A stretch of 64,000 nt of DNA from an uncultured Paracoccaceae bacterium (GTDB lineage: Bacteria; Pseudomonadota; Alphaproteobacteria; Rhodobacterales; Rhodobacteraceae). Each line of letters begins with the position of its first letter. The stretch's first letter is position 1. Made by a program: the position numbers and the translations under genes. Location of the stretch: NCBI GenBank assembly GCA_958439195.1, contig OY288153.1, forward strand, positions 1 to 64,000, written 5' to 3'. The notes under the pieces are model-generated. The model was given only the letters and a program-made list of their open reading frames with translations. It did no database searches and was not told where the DNA came from. This document shows positions 58,530 through 64,000 of this stretch, piece after piece.

Positions 58530-60080
58530 TCAGGCGAAACTGCGGATTGTGGCGATGGCCCCATCCAGCGCCTTGCCCTCTTCATCCAACAGCGCGGCCT
58601 CACGCAGGCGGCGGCACCAATCGGCGGCATCGGGGCGCGATGCGACGAGGGCGGTGGCAGCAAGGACGCGGTCGAATTTCGATTTGCCGCGCGCATGGGT
58701 ATCGGAATAGCCCTTGATCAAACGACGGCACCGGATGAGTTCGACCGCCAAGTCATAATTGCGGTTCGTTTCCGCGAGCGATGTGGCCAACCAACGCGAC
58801 AGATGCGCCTGCTCCTGCGCATGGCGCAAGGTGCGCCGACGCCAGCCGCGCAATCCACCCACCACATGCAGCGTCACGAAGGCGCGCAGGCTGTCGGTCC
58901 GCAGGCGACGGCCCTTGTTGAACCAGCGGTCAAGGCGCGCCATCCATTTCGGGTCTGCCTCTACCCTTGCACCCAGTTTTGCCGGGAACAGACCCACGAT
59001 CTCTTCGGCCCTGGGGTGGAAGAATTCGGTCAGGTGCAGAAGATTAGCCTCTTTCACCCGCATCTCCCGCCGGATGCGGTCAAAGCGGCGGCCACGGGTT
59101 TTCAGGTCGGCCACACGGATGATGTCGTCATAAGCCATCGCATTGGCGATGTATTTCGCCGCCTCACGCGACAACGCCCAGCCTTGCGCCGCGTTGTCCT
59201 GCGCCATGACCGATGCGAGCCGGTCAAGAAATTCGGCCCCATAGGCAATATCCTGAAAATCCACCACTTTGCGCAGCCCCGGCATGGCCATATCCGCCAC
59301 CGGGGCAGGCAGCGCAGCGGCGCGGGCGGCAAGTTTGCCCCAATCTGCCATCAACCGTGCGGGGCCTGTCACCTGTGCCGCCACGGCTGTGGGCTTCGGT
59401 CTGGCCTCCTCTGGCACGGGGTTGGCCGCCACCGCAAGCGCCGCGCCAAAGGCGCGCAGCGACCCATCGACACCTTTGCCGCTGGCACGGATCGCTGCCT
59501 CAAAGGCCGCACGGTCAAAGGGCAGCGCCCCCGAACCCGCCAGCGCCCCGAACAGCGCGGCAGAGATCACCGATCCATTGGCAATGGCCAGCGCGTCAAA
59601 ATCCGCCGCGATGAAGCGTTGCGCCGCAATCTCGGCCGCTGCCATCACCTCGGCGCTGGAGGCGATGCCATCGCCCGGCACCATCTTTTCCGAAACCGCC
59701 AGCGCGCGATGGGTGGAGGTAATCAGCGTCGTCCGGTCGGGCGTGACGAAGCCGCGGATGATGGAACGACCGGCCTCCATCATCTCGGCCGCGATCATGA
59801 TGTCCACATCGCCTGCCGCCGGCATCAGGGAAAAGACCGGCATCGGGTCGCCCGCGCGATGCGGGGCCATTTCGATGTAATAGACCGTGGCCCCCGTGCG
59901 CTGTGCCACCCCCGCCACCGATGTCGCCTGCGCGGCATAGCCGTTCGACCGGGCCAATTCTTCGATCCAGCCGGTCAGCACGCCGCCGCCCTGCCCGCCC
60001 ACAGCCAGGATCGCCAGCTTTATAATCCCGTTCAGCCGCGGGTCGGCGGCCTTGGGCGACAAGGTTTCCTGCAGGGTCAT
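58530..60080 (-). CDS. iorB: indolepyruvate oxidoreductase subunit beta, long form
   Basis: A 516-residue protein. The N-terminal 2-oxoacid oxidoreductase gamma-type domain (about 20-215) has LAILAVGGQGGGVLTGWIEE and AGVAQRTGATVYYIEM. The larger C-terminal half (about 235-516) is the domain that follows it in long alphaproteobacterial indolepyruvate oxidoreductases (DUF6537-like, IAYGAEFLDRLASV, FHPRAEEIVGLFP). With IorA it would oxidatively decarboxylate aryl-pyruvates to aryl-acetyl-CoA, as in phenylalanine and tryptophan breakdown. It is coupled to iorA by a 4-nt ATGA overlap. Ordinary archaeal IorB is only about 200 residues. Confidence 0.88.
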   Translation of the reverse strand: MTLQETLSPKAADPRLNGIIKLAILAVGGQGGGVLTGWIEELARSNGYAAQATSVAGVAQRTGATVYYIEMAPHRAGDPMPVFSLMPAAGDVDIMIAAEMMEAGRSIIRGFVTPDRTTLITSTHRALAVSEKMVPGDGIASSAEVMAAAEIAAQRFIAADFDALAIANGSVISAALFGALAGSGALPFDRAAFEAAIRASGKGVDGSLRAFGAALAVAANPVPEEARPKPTAVAAQVTGPARLMADWGKLAARAAALPAPVADMAMPGLRKVVDFQDIAYGAEFLDRLASVMAQDNAAQGWALSREAAKYIANAMAYDDIIRVADLKTRGRRFDRIRREMRVKEANLLHLTEFFHPRAEEIVGLFPAKLGARVEADPKWMARLDRWFNKGRRLRTDSLRAFVTLHVVGGLRGWRRRTLRHAQEQAHLSRWLATSLAETNRNYDLAVELIRCRRLIKGYSDTHARGKSKFDRVLAATALVASRPDAADWCRRLREAALLDEEGKALDGAIATIRSFA

Positions 60081-62224
60081 GCTGGCCCCCCGAAATCCAG
60101 CCGCCCCGCCGCGCGGCGGGCTTGCAGCCAGCCGATGATCCGGGTGCGGAAAACGGCCAGCCGCGTTTCCCATTTCGATGGGTTATGGATCACATCGGCC
60201 CGGTAGAAGGATGGGCAAAGGACGGCGGCATCCGCCACCTCGCCGCAATTGCCGCAGCCCACGCAGCTTTGGTCGATGCTGGCCACCGGATCATCGCGCA
60301 GCGGATCGTCCAGTTTCTTGACCGACAGCGACGGGCAACCCGACAACCGGATGCAGGCATGATCGCCAGTGCAGACATCCTCATCCACGCCGAACCTCGG
60401 CGCCTCCACCCTGCGGCCTTCCTTGATCGCCTTGGCCGCTAGCGGTTTTTCCCGGCGCTGCTTGTTCAACATGCATTCGCTTGAGGCGACGATGACCTTT
60501 GGTCCCGGCGCATCGGTTGTCAGCGCCTCGCGCAGTACGTCGCGCATATGTCCAACGTCATAGGTGCGGTCCACCTGACGGACCCAGTCGATGCCGATGC
60601 CGCGCAGCGCCTTGGTGATTGGATGCTTGGTGGCCTTGGTCGGATTGTCGGCGCGGGATGACATGATGTCCTGCCCGCCTGTCGCGGCAGAATAGTAATT
60701 GTCCACGATCACCGCCACGCCATCGGATTTGTTGAAGGCCATGTTGGTGAAAGATGATGACAGCCCGTTATGCCAGAACCCGCCATCCCCGATGATCGAC
60801 ACCGGCCGCCGTTCGCCCCCGCCGTCAAAGGCGGCATTGGCGGCGGGGCCAAGGCCATAGCCCATCGTCGCACCGCCAATTTCGAAGGGCGGCAGGGCGG
60901 CAAACAGGTGACAGCCGATATCGGCGCTGATCTGCAATTTGCCGGTTTCCTTTTGCACCAGCTTCATCGCGGCAAAGATCGGCCGTTCCGGGCAGCCGGT
61001 GCAAAACCCCGGCGGGCGGATCGGCACGGTTTTCGACAGATCGGGGATCTGCGGCTTGTCCGCATTGGGCGCACGCACCAGCGCGGGCAGCATCTGGGGG
61101 GCGGCCTCTTTCAGAAAGGCGGTGATCCCGTCCAGCATCACCTGGCCCGTATATTCCCCCGCCATCGGCAGGATGCCCTTGCCGCGCAGTCTCACCGTCG
61201 ATCCGGCGCGATAAAGGAAGGTCGTCAGTTGCTGTTCGATGAATTCAGGCTGCCCCTCCTCGATCACCAGCACCTGGTCCTTGCCCTCACAGAACTCAAG
61301 GAATTCCGATGCCAGCAGCGGATAGGTCACGTTCAGCACATAAAGCGGCACCTCGCTTTGCCCGTGCAGATCGGCCAGGCCCAGCCGCTGCAAGGCGCGG
61401 ATCACGCCGTTATACATTCCGCCTTGCAGCACCAGACCCACCGGCGCGGTCTTGGGGCCAAACACCTCATTCAACCCCCGCTCGCGGATGAAGCGTTCGG
61501 CATTGGGCCAGCGGTTCCTGATCTTGTCCTGTTCATGCGCAAAGGACATCGGCGGAAGCACGACGCGCGCGAAATCCGATTGCGGGTTTGACAGGGCATC
61601 CTTCACGCTCAACGTTGGGCGCTGATTGTCGCGCGTTTCGAAAGTGCCCGTCACATGGCAGGACCGTATCCGAACCATCAGCATGACGGGGGTATTCGAC
61701 GCCTCGGACAGTTCAAACCCGTCCTTCACCGCCTTGGTGATGCAGGGCAGGTTCGGGCGCGGGTCCAAGAGCCAGAATTGTGACTTCATCGCAAAAGCGT
61801 GGCTGCGTTCCTGCATGATGGACGAGCCTTCGCCGTAATCCTCGCCCACGATGATTAAGGCACCACCGTTCACGCCGGATGAGGACAGGTTCGCCAAAGC
61901 GTCCGACGCGACATTGACCCCCACCGATCCCTTGAACGTCACCGCCCCCCGGATCGGATAGTGGACCGACGCCGCCAGCATCGCGGCCGCCGCCGCCTCA
62001 TTGGCATTGGCCTCGAACCGGATGCCCAACTCGCCCAGCAACTCTTCGGCATCGGCCAGCACGTCCATCAGATGGCTGATCGGCGCGCCTTGATAGCCGC
62101 CGACATAACCCACACCGTTTTCCAAAAGCGCCTTGGTGATGGCCAGAATACCCTCGCCGGTGAAGGTTTCCCCCGCCCCCTTGCGCAAGTCTTCCACTTC
62201 CGCCTTGAAGGACCGTTCTGCCAT
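60077..62224 (-). CDS. iorA: indolepyruvate ferredoxin oxidoreductase subunit alpha
   Basis: A 715-residue ThDP-dependent oxidoreductase subunit. N-terminal pyrimidine-binding half: GYQGAPISHLMD, FEANANEAAAAAM, GSVGVNVASDALANL. Then GFCTGCPERPIF and the ThDP domain ADIGCHLFAALPPFEIGG, SIIGDGGFWHNG. The C-terminal ferredoxin domain has CTGDHACIRLSGCP and CVGCGNCGEVADAAVLCPS for two 4Fe-4S clusters. It converts aryl-pyruvate plus CoA to aryl-acetyl-CoA with ferredoxin reduction. It starts 1 bp after the marR stop, within a tightly packed operon. Confidence 0.93.
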   Translation of the reverse strand: MAERSFKAEVEDLRKGAGETFTGEGILAITKALLENGVGYVGGYQGAPISHLMDVLADAEELLGELGIRFEANANEAAAAAMLAASVHYPIRGAVTFKGSVGVNVASDALANLSSSGVNGGALIIVGEDYGEGSSIMQERSHAFAMKSQFWLLDPRPNLPCITKAVKDGFELSEASNTPVMLMVRIRSCHVTGTFETRDNQRPTLSVKDALSNPQSDFARVVLPPMSFAHEQDKIRNRWPNAERFIRERGLNEVFGPKTAPVGLVLQGGMYNGVIRALQRLGLADLHGQSEVPLYVLNVTYPLLASEFLEFCEGKDQVLVIEEGQPEFIEQQLTTFLYRAGSTVRLRGKGILPMAGEYTGQVMLDGITAFLKEAAPQMLPALVRAPNADKPQIPDLSKTVPIRPPGFCTGCPERPIFAAMKLVQKETGKLQISADIGCHLFAALPPFEIGGATMGYGLGPAANAAFDGGGERRPVSIIGDGGFWHNGLSSSFTNMAFNKSDGVAVIVDNYYSAATGGQDIMSSRADNPTKATKHPITKALRGIGIDWVRQVDRTYDVGHMRDVLREALTTDAPGPKVIVASSECMLNKQRREKPLAAKAIKEGRRVEAPRFGVDEDVCTGDHACIRLSGCPSLSVKKLDDPLRDDPVASIDQSCVGCGNCGEVADAAVLCPSFYRADVIHNPSKWETRLAVFRTRIIGWLQARRAAGRLDFGGPA

Positions 62225-62225
62225 A

Positions 62226-62714
62226 TCAGATCTCGTGCTTGCGGATATTGGTCAGCATCTTTTGCAGCGTGCCGACAAAGGCCCGCCGTTCCTCATCCGG
62301 GATGCCGCGGAACATGCGGGCATGCGCTTCGGCCATGCGGGGCCAAAGCGTTTCAAAGGCCGTCCGCCCGGTCTCGGTGATAAAGACCCGTGTGGCGCGG
62401 CTGTCGCTGGCATCCGCCTCGCGCCGGATCAGGCCATCAGTTGCCAACTGGTCCAGCGCGCGGGACAGGGTGGATTGTTCCACCACCGAATAAACCGCCA
62501 GTTCCCGGATCAGCGGCCCCTCGATCACCGAAAGCACCGCCAAGGCCCGCATCTTTGGCGTGGTCAGCCCCAAGCCGCCCATCTCATCCCGCAGGCTTGC
62601 GTTATAGCGGCCCATGATGCGGTTCATCAGATAGGGCGCGTAATTCGTCAGCCCGATTTCCCCCAGACGGGGACGGGCGGATGGCGGCTTGTCCGGCGGG
62701 GATTGGTCGGTCAT
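62226..62714 (-). CDS. MarR family transcriptional regulator
   Basis: A 162-residue winged-helix MarR regulator. The DNA-binding part is LTTPKMRALAVLSVIEG, IRELAVYSVVEQSTLSRALDQLATDGLIRRE, ATRVFITETGRTAFE. It lies within the operon, overlapping the FAD oxidoreductase gene by 4 nt and followed directly by iorA, so it probably senses an aromatic acid or thioester and controls this operon. The start at 62714 is the ATG of the ATGA overlap; the frame is open upstream to 62870 in shadow. Confidence 0.9.
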   Translation of the reverse strand: MTDQSPPDKPPSARPRLGEIGLTNYAPYLMNRIMGRYNASLRDEMGGLGLTTPKMRALAVLSVIEGPLIRELAVYSVVEQSTLSRALDQLATDGLIRREADASDSRATRVFITETGRTAFETLWPRMAEAHARMFRGIPDEERRAFVGTLQKMLTNIRKHEI

Positions 62715-64000
62715 GCGCCCAGCCTTTTTGCCGCAAGGAAACCCGAACCGCCGCCAAGACCGGGGCCAGGATGGGTGGATGCCCCGATATGGATCAACCC
62801 GCGCACAAGGCCCGTGCCATTGGTGGAATGCGCATAGGGGCGGAAGATGAAGAACTGGTCGATGCTGCACAGCCCGCCATAGGGATCACCGCCCACCAGG
62901 TTCACGTTCATCGCCTCCAGATCGGCGGGCGAATAGGCCCGCCGTGCCAGCTTGATGGCGTCGAAATCCTTGATGTGGCGGCGCAGGATGCCTTCGATCC
63001 GGTCGGCAAACGCCTCGCGCACCGCATCCGTCCAGGCACCATCGGTGGCAATCTCGGCGCCTGCATCGCCCTTTACCACGCGCGGCGCGTCGGGGATTTG
63101 CAACCAGAGGATCGCCTTGCCCTCTGGCACGCGCGATGGGTCCAACCGATGGGGCTGACCCACACAGATCGTCGGCACCGCAGGCAGTAGTCCCCGCTCG
63201 GCCTCATTCGCGGACCGCGATACGCTGTCGATCCCATCCGCCAGATGGATAAGCGCCACATCATCCAACCCCGGTGACAGCCAGTCTGGATGCCGATCCA
63301 GCGCGTAATGCAGTTGGAAATTCCCCCGCCCGTGCCGAAACGCCTGCGCCGCAGCCCGATCTTCGGGCAGGTTCACATCGCGCAAAAGCCGCCCCTGCAA
63401 CTGCCCCGGCGCGACAGAAGCGAGGACCGACCGGCAGGCAATCTCTTGCCCCCCCGCCAAGGCCACACCGCGCACCCGACCATCCGCCACGATGATCCGG
63501 TCCACATCCGCACCGCAGCGAATTTCGCCGCCCTTTTCCGCAATCAGCGCCCGGAACGCCGCAACCGCAGCGCCCGACCCGCCCTTTGGTATGGGCGCGC
63601 CCGCCGCCTCCAGCGCGAAGGCAATCACCTTGCCCATCTGCCCGGAATAGGTGGATTCCGGCGTCAGCCCGCAATGCAGCACCCAAGGCGCATAGAGCGC
63701 CTGCACATCGGGCGAGTTATAGGTCGTCTCCAACCACCCCCGCGCGGGCACCAAGGCCCGCCCGAACCACGCCGCCAGCCCGCGCAGGCCCCGCGTCCTT
63801 ATCTGCCCCCAAAGCAATTTCGCCGTAGGCCATGACCACAGTGCCCCGCCCAGCAATGCAAACAGGAACGGCGCATCCGCCTCTACCCCTCCCACATCGC
63901 GGGCATGGGCATCACCATCCCCCGCCGCCCGCGCGTTAAAGGCCGCAATATTCGCCGCCCGATCGGTGGTCAGAACCAAAGCCGATCCATCCGGCCGCAG
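62711..64000 (-). CDS. NAD(P)/FAD-dependent oxidoreductase, phytoene-desaturase-like (5' part beyond right edge)
   Basis: The visible 429 residues are the C-terminal part of a phytoene-dehydrogenase-like FAD amine-oxidoreductase. The dinucleotide-binding N-terminus is outside the window. Blocks seen include MGKVIAFALEAAGAPIPKGGSGA, the substrate region IRCGADVDRIIVADGRV, and the C-terminal FAD motif RGLIHIGASTHPGPGLGGGSGFLAAK. Members next to iorAB are not carotenoid enzymes as far as known; the substrate is unknown. It is the first visible gene of the marR-iorA-iorB operon. The frame is open to 64000. Confidence 0.85.
   Translation of the reverse strand: MRPDGSALVLTTDRAANIAAFNARAAGDGDAHARDVGGVEADAPFLFALLGGALWSWPTAKLLWGQIRTRGLRGLAAWFGRALVPARGWLETTYNSPDVQALYAPWVLHCGLTPESTYSGQMGKVIAFALEAAGAPIPKGGSGAAVAAFRALIAEKGGEIRCGADVDRIIVADGRVRGVALAGGQEIACRSVLASVAPGQLQGRLLRDVNLPEDRAAAQAFRHGRGNFQLHYALDRHPDWLSPGLDDVALIHLADGIDSVSRSANEAERGLLPAVPTICVGQPHRLDPSRVPEGKAILWLQIPDAPRVVKGDAGAEIATDGAWTDAVREAFADRIEGILRRHIKDFDAIKLARRAYSPADLEAMNVNLVGGDPYGGLCSIDQFFIFRPYAHSTNGTGLVRGLIHIGASTHPGPGLGGGSGFLAAKRLGA

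Noticed and set aside
1..64000. Prophage, insertion sequence, CRISPR, rRNA or secretion-system content
   Set aside because: No transposase, integrase, phage structural, Cas or rRNA sequence was recognised in any frame.

Overview
The window is GC-rich, densely packed chromosomal DNA from an alphaproteobacterium, almost certainly a Rhodobacteraceae (Paracoccaceae) member. The evidence is gene content: crotonyl-CoA carboxylase/reductase (ccr) next to a large acyltransferase, irr beside fabA with fabB-fabI close by, a ChvE/GguA/GguB/GguC sugar module, and many short NAD-enzyme, LysR and RidA genes joined by 4-nt overlaps. There is no rRNA, prophage, insertion sequence or CRISPR array. One tRNA, tRNA-Gly(TCC), is present.

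Layout. 1-9500: the 5' part of an AsmA-family gene, a 2-hydroxyacid dehydrogenase, rimO, a DCC-family thiol protein, a UDP-glucuronate-epimerase-like enzyme, a SRPBCC protein, a LysR regulator, a second 2-hydroxyacid dehydrogenase, an exported SH3 protein and a CDF metal transporter. 9643-16016: an operon-like set (TetR, class I aminotransferase, ThDP decarboxylase, class III aminotransferase, glutamine-synthetase-like ligase) that resembles the arginine transaminase route extended by amination and gamma-glutamylation steps. 16137-19663: a NarL-type response regulator divergent from a hybrid histidine kinase with REC and Hpt domains. 19740-23952: minus-strand genes for CbiX, LysR, DUF1028, RidA and a Rieske oxygenase. 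24067-32690: a gbpR-like LysR divergent from chvE-gguA-gguB-gguC, L-arabinonate dehydratase and galactose dehydrogenase, i.e. uptake and non-phosphorylating oxidation of L-arabinose and D-galactose, with an intrinsic terminator after chvE. 32747-36920: an RND pump and its adaptor.

37073-41244: a LacI regulator convergent with an aldolase / Gfo-Idh-MocA oxidoreductase / PfkB kinase operon whose promoter region carries a perfect 14-bp LacI-type palindrome. The oxidoreductase is interrupted by an apparent one-base deletion in a G6 tract. 41344-47038: fatty-acid hydroxylase, fasciclin protein, irr, fabA, two inserted minus-strand genes, fabB and fabI. 47117-47678: a RelB/ParE-type toxin-antitoxin pair with a palindromic operator. 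47800-54210: tRNA-Gly, SRAP, 5'-nucleotidase, DUF952-pyrD, a stand-alone Lrp/AsnC effector domain, an SF1 helicase and a 59-residue conserved-looking small protein. 54382-57575: ccr, acyltransferase and a small exported protein. 57957-64000: a flavin reductase and a translationally coupled operon (FAD oxidoreductase, MarR, iorA, iorB).

The most unusual non-coding signal is a dispersed intergenic palindromic element built on GGGTATTTGG-GCCAAGATGAAA and its complement. It occurs at six loci, twice as head-to-head pairs, and one pair forms a roughly 240-bp imperfect inverted repeat between divergent genes. Other palindromes lie upstream of the toxin-antitoxin pair, the aldolase operon and the RND pump, and just after the helicase gene.
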